A stretch of DNA of 17,024 nt from Anaerolineales bacterium Chloro_02. GTDB taxonomy: Bacteria > Chloroflexota > Anaerolineae > Anaerolineales > Anaerolineaceae. A model generated the notes under the pieces. That model was given only the letters and a program-made list of their open reading frames with translations. It was not told the DNA's origin and did no database searches. Location of the stretch: positions 1-17,024 of the forward strand of contig LUZV01000111.1 in assembly GCA_001603765.1 (NCBI GenBank), written 5' to 3'. The position numbers were made by a program, and so were the translations under genes. Every line of letters begins with the position of its first letter. The first letter of the stretch is position 1. Of the stretch, positions 7,903-14,849 are shown one piece after another.

Positions 7903-8830
7903 ATTCAGCCGGCTCGAATTTGCGGACTTCTATGCGGTCAAAATCATAAGCCAGATAAGTTTCCGGGAAGATCGCCCGCGCCTCCGCCAGGATGTCATCC
8001 TCGCGATAACGCGTAGAAAGATGGCTCAGGATCAGTTTCCCCACGCCAGCCTCAGCTGCCAACTGAGCCACAGACGCGGCAGTGGAGTGACCAAACGCCA
8101 CAGCCATATCAGAATCTTCGGTGAGGTAAGTTGCCTCGATCACTAACACATCCGCTCCGGCGACATAGCTCTTAAGCTTTTCCGGCTTGCCAACATCCCC
8201 CACCACAACCAGGTTAACCCCCGGGCGTTCTTCCCCGAGCACATCCTCAGGTTGGATTACCCTGCCATCTTCCAGCGTAATCGCCCGCCCCATTACCAGA
8301 TCGCGCCGGCAAGGCCCATTTGGCACGCCCAAGGCTTCTGCTGCCTCCGTCAGAAATGGACGGTGGCTTTTTTCGATGAACCGATAACCCAACGAGGATG
8401 ACCCCCGATGGTCCACGGGGAAAGCGTGAATATCGAAATATTTACTCTGAAAGATCAATCCCGGCTTAATTTCGAGCATGTTCAAGGGCATTGGCGGCTT
8501 CGCGCCCCTCAGTACCACGCCGTTTATCAAGTCGCTAACCCTGTCCATTGTGTGGCGGCTGCCGTAGATGTTCACTTCTTCGATGGCTTCCCAGCGCATA
8601 AAGGTTGAAAGCATCCCTGCCAACCCGAGAATGTGATCCAAATGCCCATGTGTTAGCAGAATATGGTTTAACCGCTTAAAACCAACCCCAGATTTGAGGA
8701 TCTGACGCTGCGTGCCTTCGCCGCAATCCACCATGAAGCGATATTCATCATGCTTCACAACGAGCGAGGACAATCCACGTTTAATGGAGGGCGCGGACGC
8801 TGAAGTGCCCAGAAAAACAAGTTCAAACAA
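7901..8830 (-). CDS. rnz: Ribonuclease Z (tRNA 3' endonuclease)
   Basis: A 309-residue metallo-beta-lactamase-fold endonuclease that cleaves the 3' trailer from tRNA precursors. The N-terminus MFELVFLGTSASAPS and the GEGTQRQ segment (37-43) are characteristic of RNase Z. The metal-binding motif is H61-G-H63-L-D65-H66. Further ligands are H141 (VDHRGSSSLGY), D212 (VVGDVGKP), H248 (FGHST) and H270 (LSHLSTRY). The exosite region, rich in Gly/Pro, is in the expected middle part (about 155-200). Length is normal for the bacterial short form. The start codon is ATG at 8830. The upstream small gene ends 17 bp before it, so both are probably co-transcribed. Confidence 0.93.
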   Translation of the reverse strand: MFELVFLGTSASAPSIKRGLSSLVVKHDEYRFMVDCGEGTQRQILKSGVGFKRLNHILLTHGHLDHILGLAGMLSTFMRWEAIEEVNIYGSRHTMDRVSDLINGVVLRGAKPPMPLNMLEIKPGLIFQSKYFDIHAFPVDHRGSSSLGYRFIEKSHRPFLTEAAEALGVPNGPCRRDLVMGRAITLEDGRVIQPEDVLGEERPGVNLVVVGDVGKPEKLKSYVAGADVLVIEATYLTEDSDMAVAFGHSTAASVAQLAAEAGVGKLILSHLSTRYREDDILAEARAIFPETYLAYDFDRIEVRKFEPAE

Positions 8831-8847
8831 GGATCAGTCTCTCCTGA

Positions 8848-9054
8848 TCACTTTTTGCCTTGACTGATACCAGAGAGTTGTTTTAGCGCGCCAAGTGCCG
8901 TCAGTCCCACCTGCAACCCCTGCTGTACGGTAATCGGAGCGCTTCTGTTTTCCGATTCAGATTGCTCAATGAAGGTCATCGCTGTCCGATAGCCAATGAA
9001 AGCGCCGGCAAGGGTTCCAATCACGATGGTTAATGTTCGAATGCTTGGTTTCAT
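8848..9054 (-). CDS. Small single-helix membrane protein, unknown function
   Basis: A 68-residue protein that I do not recognise. Residues 7-28 form one hydrophobic, glycine-containing helix (TIVIGTLAGAFIGY). A polar linker and a second, amphipathic Gly/Leu-rich stretch (VGLTALGALKQL, about 48-60) with a Lys-Lys C-terminus follow. An AAAGGAT ribosome-binding site lies 8 nt before the ATG. It starts 5 bp after the preceding gene and ends 17 bp before rnz, so it belongs to the leftward string. Nothing in it suggests catalysis; a small membrane scaffold or regulator is possible but unproven. Confidence 0.6.
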   Translation of the reverse strand: MKPSIRTLTIVIGTLAGAFIGYRTAMTFIEQSESENRSAPITVQQGLQVGLTALGALKQLSGISQGKK

Positions 9055-9059
9055 AAGTT

Positions 9060-9500
9060 CTATCCTTTTTGTGAGAAACGGTCGGTCAGGCTTGTTCCAA
9101 CCTGTTTAATCTTCGCGTTTAAGGCGTGCGCCGCCAGGAAAGGTTTTGCCGCAGCGTCGCTGCCTATGCGCAGGTAATTCTTGCCAACGATCAAATAATC
9201 TCTAAGCGCCTTCCCGCCCAGAGGGACCAGGTTTTGCAGTTTGATCACCCCAATGCTCAAACCGATCAGCAGCGCCAGCGTAATCAGCCCCAAAAGCAGC
9301 GCGGGCAAAGCCAACATGACAGTCGCCACGCCAGCCAGAGAAGCCGTTCCCATTCCACCACCGCCAGCCCTAACTGAAATCAGTACAATGACCATAGCAG
9401 CAGCCAACGCGATCAGAATAACCGGAAAGAGAATCATCCAAAACCGGTCACGCCGATGAGCTTTGTCCATAGCTTCTCGCAGTATTTTTTCTTCAGACAT
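9060..9500 (-). CDS. Two-helix membrane protein, first gene of the leftward string, unknown function
   Basis: A 146-residue protein without a family I can name. A charged N-terminus (1-19) precedes hydrophobic segments at about 20-43 and 57-88, joined by a Gly-rich loop (RAGGGGMGT). The C-terminal half is soluble with amphipathic character (ALRDYLIVGKN, AKPFLAAHALN). The ATG at 9500 has GAGG 9 nt upstream, and an extended -10 box lies 22-30 nt upstream. It opens the string that continues through rnz, maf, the penicillin-binding protein and rsgA. The pairing with the next small membrane protein suggests the two work together, which is inference. Confidence 0.65.
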   Translation of the reverse strand: MSEEKILREAMDKAHRRDRFWMILFPVILIALAAAMVIVLISVRAGGGGMGTASLAGVATVMLALPALLLGLITLALLIGLSIGVIKLQNLVPLGGKALRDYLIVGKNYLRIGSDAAAKPFLAAHALNAKIKQVGTSLTDRFSQKG

Positions 9501-9521
9501 AACAAGGAACCTCTTGCCCTT

Positions 9522-9530
9522 ATTTTAGCA
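9522..9530 (-). promoter_or_regulatory. Extended -10 promoter for the leftward gene string
   Basis: On the minus strand the sequence TGC-TAAAAT (9530-9522) is an extended -10 element, about 22 nt before the ATG at 9500. No good -35 hexamer is present, which is usual for extended -10 promoters. The predicted transcript starts near 9515. Confidence 0.5.
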
Positions 9531-9594
9531 TGAGAATCGATCGAGCGCTCATCCGATATAAACTCAGACCAAATTGACCTTGGGTTTGTATTTG

Positions 9595-9625
9595 TTAACA
9601 ATTCTTTATTTTTTTCATGTATAAT
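9595..9625 (+). promoter_or_regulatory. Promoter driving the recX leader / candidate structured RNA
   Basis: TATAAT at 9620-9625 is a perfect -10 box in an AT-rich stretch with a T-run just upstream. The best -35 is TTAACA (9595-9600) with a long 19-nt spacer. A TTGACC at 9574 is too far away to pair with it. Transcription would start near 9632, about 360 nt before recX. Confidence 0.45.
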
Positions 9626-9631
9626 GAATGT

Positions 9632-9990
9632 AGATAAATATCGCTCATGCGTCCGGGAGGTTTTGTTTTATGTTTACCTCCAATTATGGTTGAGAATTGC
9701 TGCGCGATTTACTTGATAGGTAACCGTCAGTGTTAACAGCTGACTTATGTATTGGAAAAGAGAATGTTTTTGGGCAGTCAAATGAACGCTCCAACATTAT
9801 TGTTTCACCCGGTTTTAGGAGACCGGAAGAGTTTCATTTACTTGCCCGAAGAGGAATACTTGTTGGATTGAGCGACCGGTACTTTTTGTCTGCCAATACT
9901 GAATAGAAGTCAGCACCAGTTCGTCTTGAGTTCATGGGTTATCAAGTGAGTCCGAGATTCAACAGCCATGGTTGTGGACCATGGCTGTTT
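9632..9990 (+). ncRNA. Candidate structured RNA or long structured 5' leader upstream of recX-rny
   Basis: No protein gene fits this 360-nt stretch, but many complementary segments nest together. (a) 9640-9644 with 9704-9708. (b) Hairpin GGAGGT/ACCTCC, 9656-9661 with 9676-9681. (c) 9711-9717 with 9941-9947, extended by 9722-9725 with 9937-9940. (d) Hairpin GTCAG/CTGAC, 9726-9730 with 9740-9744. (e) 9749-9755 with 9893-9899, extended by 9756-9760 with 9882-9886. (f) A 14-pair helix, 9771-9777 and 9780-9786 with 9842-9848 and 9833-9839, broken only by a 2x2 internal loop. (g) Hairpin CCGGT/ACCGG, 9809-9813 with 9822-9826. A further pairing, 9787-9796 with 9861-9874, would make a pseudoknot stacked directly on helix f. 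A TATAAT box lies upstream and a strong hairpin closes the 3' end. I could not match it to RNase P RNA, tmRNA, 6S, SRP RNA, T-box or common riboswitch motifs. Several helices could be chance; helix f is the strongest. Confidence 0.5.
9961..9989 (+). terminator. Perfect 12-bp hairpin just upstream of recX (terminator/attenuator or translation-control hairpin)
   Basis: AACAGCCATGGT (9961-9972) and ACCATGGCTGTT (9978-9989) pair perfectly around a 5-nt loop, followed by only a short T run (TTTGAT counting the stem end). The stem is strong enough to be an intrinsic terminator, but the weak T-tract makes it a leaky one or a different kind of element. It lies directly before the recX start codons. 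Confidence 0.5.
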
Positions 9991-9997
9991 GATGCGG

Positions 9998-10648
9998 ATG
10001 AAAAAGACGATTACTGAAATCAGCGCGCAAAAGCGCAATCGCAGGCGGGTCAATATCAGCCTGGACGGGTCCTATGCCTTTTCGCTGGACCGTCTTACGG
10101 CTGCCTGGCTGCGGGTTGGGCAAAAACTCAGCGACTCCGAAATTGAAGACCTGCAAACGCGCGACGAAGTGGAAGTTGGCTTCACACAGGCGCTCAATCT
10201 TCTGAGCCGCCGCGGGCGTTCCACTGCCGAGATGACCCGCTACCTCGAGGGGAAGGGCTATGCGCCTGCCACATTGAAAGCGGTGCTTGCTCGTCTCCAG
10301 GAAGAGGGTCTGCTTGATGATGATCGCTTCGCGAGAGAATGGATCGAAAACCGCTCTACTTTCCGCCCTCGGAGCCTTCGTCTGCTCAAAGCCGAGCTGC
10401 GCTTTAAGGGTCTGGATGAGCCTCGCATCGACTCCGCGTTAGTGGAGTCTGAGGTATGTGACGCCGATCTGGCAATGGCAGCCGCCCGTAAACAAGCCCA
10501 CCGCTATCTTTCATCCGATTATGAACATTTCCGCAATAAACTGGGGAGCGCCCTCCTAAGGCGCGGTTTCAGTTACGCCACAGTCAACGACACTTTGCGC
10601 ACCCTTTGGGACGAGATGCAGCAAACCGAGACTGTGGAACTAAATTAA
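9998..10648 (+). CDS. recX: Regulatory protein RecX
   Basis: A 216-residue RecX, which binds RecA filaments and limits their extension and activity. The N-terminus MKKTITEISAQKRNRRRVN is the usual lead-in to the first short domain (SLDGSYAFSL). The family helical repeats follow: ALNLLSRRGRSTAEMTRYLEGKGY (split here about residues 65-76 and 77-88) and GLLDDDRFAREWI (104-116), then a second and third helical-repeat domain. I chose the ATG at 9998. The longer frame from 9968 would begin inside the 12-bp hairpin and add MVVDHGCLMR, which is unlike the family; ATG 9992 is a possible alternative. No classical Shine-Dalgarno precedes either. recA is not in the window. The gene ends 19 bp before rny, so they are probably co-transcribed. 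Confidence 0.88.
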   Translation: MKKTITEISAQKRNRRRVNISLDGSYAFSLDRLTAAWLRVGQKLSDSEIEDLQTRDEVEVGFTQALNLLSRRGRSTAEMTRYLEGKGYAPATLKAVLARLQEEGLLDDDRFAREWIENRSTFRPRSLRLLKAELRFKGLDEPRIDSALVESEVCDADLAMAAARKQAHRYLSSDYEHFRNKLGSALLRRGFSYATVNDTLRTLWDEMQQTETVELN

Positions 10649-10667
10649 TAATGGAGCAATTGACACA

Positions 10668-12221
10668 ATGAAAACTTTATTTCAACCTGGTTTAGGCCCC
10701 AACCTGCTCTTTCTGTGGGTGGGTCTTGCCATTATTTTGGGTGTCCTAATCGGATACCTGGTTTTCTCAGCCATCCGGAAAAAACAGGATGAAGAATTGA
10801 AGCGTACTGCTGATGACATTATCAATCAGGCGAAAGAAATTGCTAAAAGCACAGAGCTTGAAGCCAAAGATAACGCTCTAAAAATCACTCGCCAGGCGGA
10901 AAGCGACCTGCAGCATCGCCGCAACGAACTTAACAAGGAAGATGACCGCCTTGTGAAGCGCCGCGAGGAGCTTGATAACCGTTTCGATCAGATGCAGCAG
11001 CGTGAGGCTTCTCTGAATAAACGCCAGAGCAACATTGACAAACGCGCCAACGAGATTGAGGCGCTCTATAACGAACGCTTTGCTGAACTGCAGCGCGTCT
11101 CACAGATGAGCAGCGATGAAGCCCGCGCGCTCCTTTTAGAAGAAGTTGAGAAGGAAGCTCGCGGGGATATGGCGCGCATCATTCGCAAATATGAGATTGA
11201 AGCCGCCGAAACAGGCATGGAAAAAGCCCGCGAACTGATCGCTGATGCCATCCAGCGGGTCGCCTCGGATAAAGTTGCCGAAGTCACCACCTCGCTGGTT
11301 ACCCTCCCCAATGAAGAAATGAAGGGGCGCATCGTTGGGCGCAACGGACGCAACATCCGCGCCTTTGAGCAGGCAACCGGAGTTGACGTGATCGTGGACG
11401 ACACACCCGAAGCCGTTACCATTTCGTGCTTCGACTCGGTTCGCCGTGAGATCGCCCGCCGCACGCTCACCCGCCTTGTGACCGACGGCCGCATTCATCC
11501 AGCATATATCGAAAAACTGCTCGAAGAAGAACGTAAATTGATGGATGAAGACATCTTCAAAGCCGGCACCGAAGCAGTCTATGAAGCCAGCGTGCATGGG
11601 CTTCACCCTGAGATTATCAAGAAACTCGGCCGCCTCAAATACCGCACCTCCTACGGGCAGAATCAGCTCGCGCACGCGGTTGAAACCTCCAAGATCGCCA
11701 GCGTGCTGGCGTCTGAACTCGGCGCGAATGTGGAAGTGGCTAAGCTCGGCGCCCTGCTGCACGACCTTGGCAAAGCCATGGACCACAACACCGAAGGCAC
11801 CCACGCCCAAATCGGCGCGGAATTCGCTAAACGGCACGGCGTCAGCGCTGCCGTCTGCAACACGATCGCGTCGCACCATCACGAGGTGGAGCAGGCCTCC
11901 ATCGAAGCTATTTTGGTGGAAGCCGCCGATGCCATCTCTGGCGCCCGCCCTGGTGCTCGTCGTGAAGACCTCGAACAGTACATCAAACGCCTGAAAGCGC
12001 TGGAAAACATCGCCAATGCCCATAAGGGCGTTGAGCAGAGTTACGCCATCCAGGCTGGCAGAGAAGTGCGCATCATCGTCAAGCCGGATGAAATTGACGA
12101 CCTCGAAGCCCACCGCATTGCCAAAGACATCGCCACTGAGATCGAAGAGACCATGCAGTACCCCGGTCAGATCCAGGTTACCGTCATCCGCGAAACCCGT
12201 TCGGTCAGTTACGCGAAGTAG
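10668..12221 (+). CDS. rny: Ribonuclease Y, membrane-anchored endoribonuclease
   Basis: A 517-residue RNase Y, the endonuclease that starts bulk mRNA decay at the membrane in many Gram-positive-type bacteria. An N-terminal membrane helix (about 13-34) is followed by a long charged coiled coil (about 38-200). The KH domain begins at G220-R-I-V-G-R-N-G-R-N-I. The HD domain holds H365-D366 (GALLHDLGKAMDH), H403-H405 and D421 (EAADAISGARPGAR). All key residues are present and the length is typical. A GGAG site lies 12 nt before the ATG. A strong intrinsic terminator follows 16 bp after the stop. The long minus-strand open frame covering it (11136-12281) is a codon-bias shadow. Confidence 0.97.
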   Translation: MKTLFQPGLGPNLLFLWVGLAIILGVLIGYLVFSAIRKKQDEELKRTADDIINQAKEIAKSTELEAKDNALKITRQAESDLQHRRNELNKEDDRLVKRREELDNRFDQMQQREASLNKRQSNIDKRANEIEALYNERFAELQRVSQMSSDEARALLLEEVEKEARGDMARIIRKYEIEAAETGMEKARELIADAIQRVASDKVAEVTTSLVTLPNEEMKGRIVGRNGRNIRAFEQATGVDVIVDDTPEAVTISCFDSVRREIARRTLTRLVTDGRIHPAYIEKLLEEERKLMDEDIFKAGTEAVYEASVHGLHPEIIKKLGRLKYRTSYGQNQLAHAVETSKIASVLASELGANVEVAKLGALLHDLGKAMDHNTEGTHAQIGAEFAKRHGVSAAVCNTIASHHHEVEQASIEAILVEAADAISGARPGARREDLEQYIKRLKALENIANAHKGVEQSYAIQAGREVRIIVKPDEIDDLEAHRIAKDIATEIEETMQYPGQIQVTVIRETRSVSYAK

Positions 12222-12237
12222 ACTGGAAATAATTATT

Positions 12238-12270
12238 AAAGAAAGCTGCCAAATTGCGGCAGCTTTCTTT
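12238..12270 (+). terminator. Intrinsic terminator after rny
   Basis: AAAGAAAGCTGCC (12238-12250) pairs perfectly with GGCAGCTTTCTTT (12258-12270) around a 7-nt loop. The 3' arm ends in a T-rich tract that serves as the U-tract, and the A-rich 5' arm would make it work on the other strand too. It separates recX-rny from the alkyltransferase gene. Confidence 0.88.
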
Positions 12271-12318
12271 ATGTTAACCATCGTGCGGTAAAATCTAAGT
12301 ACGGAGGCGTGTTGAATT

Positions 12319-12858
12319 ATGGTCTACCTGAGCAATTACCAATCACCTTTTGGAGTAATTTCCCTTATCAGTGATGAAAACAACCTTTTGGCGTTGTGGT
12401 TTGAAGGGCAGAAGTACAGCCAAAGCCTTTATCAAGCTGGTTCTCTCCAAAAAGGCAGCAGCCCTGTCCTCACAGCCAGCAAAAAATGGCTGGATGATTA
12501 CTTTGCCAACAAAAAGCCTTCCAGCACCTCTCTGCCTCTCGCGCCAATCGGAGGGGAGTTCCGCCAACAGGTTTGGAAGCTCCTTCTTCAAATCCCCTAT
12601 GGCGAGGTAACCACCTACGGTGAAATCGCCAGGCAAGTCGCCAAAATACAGGGGAGAGAAAGCATGTCGAGCCAGGCGGTTGGCGGCGCTGTTGGGCACA
12701 ACCCAATCTCGATCATTATTCCCTGTCACCGCGTGGTTGGATCAAACGGCAGTCTTACCGGCTACGCCGGTGGGATCAATCGCAAAATAAAGCTGCTGGA
12801 GCTTGAAGGGCTGGATCTTTCGCGCTTCTCCATCCCCAAAAAAGGCACCGCGCTCTAA
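12319..12858 (+). CDS. ogt: Methylated-DNA--protein-cysteine methyltransferase (O6-alkylguanine repair)
   Basis: A 179-residue suicide repair protein that transfers alkyl groups from O6-alkylguanine (and O4-alkylthymine) to its own cysteine. The active-site motif is I134-P-C136-H-R-V-V140, with C136 the acceptor. The DNA-binding helix-turn-helix region includes RQQVWKLLLQIPYGEVTTYGEIA (about residues 82-104, split at P93). The N-terminal ribonuclease-H-like domain (1-75) is of the short Ogt type with no Ada zinc region. GGAGG lies 12 nt before the ATG. It stands alone: a terminator precedes it and the next gene is convergent. No Ada box or other adaptive-response signal is visible. Confidence 0.94.
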   Translation: MVYLSNYQSPFGVISLISDENNLLALWFEGQKYSQSLYQAGSLQKGSSPVLTASKKWLDDYFANKKPSSTSLPLAPIGGEFRQQVWKLLLQIPYGEVTTYGEIARQVAKIQGRESMSSQAVGGAVGHNPISIIIPCHRVVGSNGSLTGYAGGINRKIKLLELEGLDLSRFSIPKKGTAL

Positions 12859-12899
12859 GCCGCACCCTTACGATAAACAAACCCGAGCCACCCTGCGTT

Positions 12900-13550
12900 T
12901 TAACCCCGCACAAAGGGGTTAGAGCGCTTTTCCCGCCCAACCGTCGTTGCCGGGCCGTGCCCCGGCAGCAGCGCCGTGTCTTCTGGCAGGGTGTAAATTC
13001 GTTCCCGGATGTTTTTAGCCAGCAGCTCAAAATCGCTCCCAGGCAAGTCGGTTCGCCCGATGCTGCCCGCAAAAATTGCGTCACCAACAATAGCCGCCTT
13101 CAACTCCGGGATATAAAACAGCACTGACCCGGGGTTGTGTCCCGAGACATCCCGCACCTCCACCGCCTTCTCGCCGCCAGCTGGGTCCACCGCCAACCTC
13201 GCGCCGTGTCCCAGCGGGATGTCCACCCGCGGCACAGGGTCAACCTGCATCCCCATTTTCATCAGCTCCGGTTGGGTTGCCGCCCAGGCAAAGCAGTCCG
13301 GATGCATGGCAATCGGCAGGGGCGGCGCGAACGCCTCGCTAAGCGCTTTTACACCCGCGGTATGGTCAAAGTGCCCGTGCGTCAGCCAAATCTGCTTAAG
13401 CTGCCAGCCATTTTCGCGCGCCAGACGCAATTGCGCCTCTGGCTCGAAGCTCGGATCAATCACCATGCAGGCGCGGCTGTCTTCATCAACCAAAAAGTAG
13501 ACATTATTTTGCAGCGGTCCAAACACCGCCTGATGAATTGCAAGTTTCAT
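12900..13550 (-). CDS. Metallo-beta-lactamase-fold hydrolase, glyoxalase II-like
   Basis: A 216-residue MBL-fold hydrolase, probably a thioesterase of the YcbL/GloC (type II glyoxalase-like) group. The metal motif is H58-G-H60-F-D62-H63, with H138 (SGHNPGS), D157 (VGDAIF) and H198 (LPGHGP) as the other ligands. The ending EKRSNPFV is typical of this group. It lacks the long C-terminal substrate domain of classical glyoxalase II. The start ATG overlaps the stop of the M24 aminopeptidase gene by 4 bp (ATGA), so they are translationally coupled. It is convergent with the alkyltransferase gene, 41 bp apart. The natural substrate is not determined by the sequence. Confidence 0.88.
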   Translation of the reverse strand: MKLAIHQAVFGPLQNNVYFLVDEDSRACMVIDPSFEPEAQLRLARENGWQLKQIWLTHGHFDHTAGVKALSEAFAPPLPIAMHPDCFAWAATQPELMKMGMQVDPVPRVDIPLGHGARLAVDPAGGEKAVEVRDVSGHNPGSVLFYIPELKAAIVGDAIFAGSIGRTDLPGSDFELLAKNIRERIYTLPEDTALLPGHGPATTVGREKRSNPFVRG

Positions 13551-14686
13551 GTCCGCGCTCCCTTTTCGACCGCCGCCAAAAAGTCATCTATGCGCATGAC
13601 CGAACGGGGTAAATCCGTCAGGCTCCTCAGACCTCCGCCTTCCACCACCACATCATCTTCGATCCTCACGCCGTACTTATCCGGCAGGTAGATACCCGGT
13701 TCAATCGTGAACACCATGCCTTCTTCCAGCGTTTGTGGATTGCCTTCAAAGATGTAGGGCGGCTCATGCGCTTCCATGCCCAGCCCATGCCCCGTCCGGT
13801 GAGAAAAGAACTCGCCATATCCGCCCTGTCGGATCACCTCACGCGCCAATTTGTCCACATCGCCCGCCGCCATGCCCAGCCTGCCCCCCAGGCGCGCTGC
13901 TTCGTTCGCCTTTTCCACCAACCGCGCGATTTCCTCCATTTCTCCCTTGGGTTCACCGCAGAAAAAGGTGCGGGTGATATCCGAGAAGTAGCCTCCAAAG
14001 CTGGCTCCCCAGTCAATCAGCAGCATTTCTCCTTCCCGCAGCTTTCGCTCACTGGGGCTGGCGTGGGGGTTGGCGGTGTTGGGTCCGCTTGAAACAATCG
14101 GCGCGAAGGGCAGCTCTGCCTCCGAGCCAGCCTTAAATAACTGCACCATCAGTTCAGCCGAAATCTGAAGTTCGCTCTGCCCGGGCTTTACAGTCTTGAG
14201 GGTGTTCACAAGCGCGTTCTGGGCGATTACCGCCGCCTGCCGCATGGCGTCCAGCTCCGCTTGCCCCTTGCGCATCCGCAGCCGCGCCACTGCCAGGCTT
14301 CCGTCCACAAATTCAGCCTTTGGCAGCGCGCGCCTCAGCAGGTCAATTTCGAGAAAGCGCAGCCGGGTCGGCTCAACGCCTACGCGCAGCGGTTTTTCTC
14401 CGAGATCGCGCAAAGCCTGCTGGTATAACCCCTGCCAGGTAGCCGGATCATCGCCGAAGGTAACGATCTCCGCGTCGAAAGGCAGCGCCGCCACCTTGGC
14501 GCGCTCCAACTCAGGCAGAATGATCATCACGCGTCCGTCCGCCCCAATCAGAGCCACCACCGGGCGTTCCATCAGGTGAAACTGCAGCCCGGTCAGATAG
14601 CTCAGGCTCGGACCCGGGTTCAGCGCCAGCCAATCCAACCCGTTTTGTGCCAAATGTTCTCTTAAGTCCTCAATTCGTTTGCTCAT
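13547..14686 (-). CDS. M24 family metallopeptidase, Xaa-Pro aminopeptidase type
   Basis: A 379-residue two-domain enzyme expected to remove an N-terminal residue preceding proline. The creatinase-like N-terminal domain spans about 1-135 and the pita-bread catalytic domain about 140-370. The five dinuclear metal ligands are all present: D225 (LIDWGAS), D236 (FSDITRT), H300 (GHGLGMEAHEPP), E329 (TIEPGIYLP) and E343 (VRIEDDVVV). A GAGG site lies 4-5 nt before the ATG at 14686, and a TAAAAT box on the minus strand near 14722-14727 could be its -10. It is the first gene of a two-gene unit with the downstream MBL hydrolase. The exact specificity (Xaa-Pro or prolidase) is unresolved. Confidence 0.92.
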   Translation of the reverse strand: MSKRIEDLREHLAQNGLDWLALNPGPSLSYLTGLQFHLMERPVVALIGADGRVMIILPELERAKVAALPFDAEIVTFGDDPATWQGLYQQALRDLGEKPLRVGVEPTRLRFLEIDLLRRALPKAEFVDGSLAVARLRMRKGQAELDAMRQAAVIAQNALVNTLKTVKPGQSELQISAELMVQLFKAGSEAELPFAPIVSSGPNTANPHASPSERKLREGEMLLIDWGASFGGYFSDITRTFFCGEPKGEMEEIARLVEKANEAARLGGRLGMAAGDVDKLAREVIRQGGYGEFFSHRTGHGLGMEAHEPPYIFEGNPQTLEEGMVFTIEPGIYLPDKYGVRIEDDVVVEGGGLRSLTDLPRSVMRIDDFLAAVEKGART

Positions 14687-14849
14687 ACACCCTCACACTA
14701 AGAATCATTACCTACCCCTCTATTTTACCCCGTGCCATACGTCAGGGGCGAAGCATCACATCCACATCGTTCATCCGCGCCAACCACACCCACCCATGTT
14801 GCTTCGCCCCTACAACGTGCATATGCCAGAAAATTATTATAATGACCTC
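14687..14849. other. Divergent intergenic region between the aminopeptidase and the transposase gene
   Basis: The region contains one REP-like inverted-repeat element (14741-14813). On the plus strand a TATAAT at 14838-14843 lies so that transcription would start at about 14850, the A of the preferred RAYT start codon, hinting at a leaderless mRNA. No -35 box is seen. The frame is open leftward to 14679, but the translated part is low-complexity and unlike the family. Confidence 0.35.
14741..14813. repeat. REP-like inverted-repeat element, copy upstream of the RAYT gene
   Basis: The left arm GTCAGGGGCGAAGCATC (14741-14757) is the reverse complement, with minor differences, of the right arm GTTGCTTCGCCCCTAC (14798-14813). 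A 40-nt spacer separates them. The arms match those inside and downstream of the transposase gene; the spacer sequence is different. Confidence 0.8.

Noticed and set aside
9764..9871. 35-codon plus-strand frame in the recX leader (MFLGSQMNAPTLLFHP and on)
   Set aside because: The length is within chance for AT-rich DNA, the Shine-Dalgarno is weak, and the same bases are better explained by the paired RNA helices. It is kept as a minor possibility only.
9641..9875. Outer RNA stem TCGCTCA (9641-9647) with TGAGCGA (9869-9875)
   Set aside because: It competes with the pseudoknot pairing of 9861-9874 and crosses the helix at 9711/9947. It could be an alternative fold, but a 7-bp match is expected by chance in this length.
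9632..9990. RNase P RNA, tmRNA, 6S RNA or a T-box
   Set aside because: I could not find the conserved GAGGAAAGUCC or ACAGAAA segments of RNase P, a tRNA-like end or tag frame of tmRNA, a single long hairpin with a central bubble as in 6S, or the T-box consensus. A covariance-model search would settle this.
11136..12281. 381-residue minus-strand open frame over rny
   Set aside because: It is a shadow of the strong codon bias of the rny gene, crosses its terminator, and has no recognisable domain.
14679..14849. N-terminal extension of the RAYT gene to the ATG at 14679
   Set aside because: The added 57 residues are His/Pro-rich, are encoded through the upstream REP-like element, overlap the start of the divergent aminopeptidase gene, and do not resemble RAYT N-termini.
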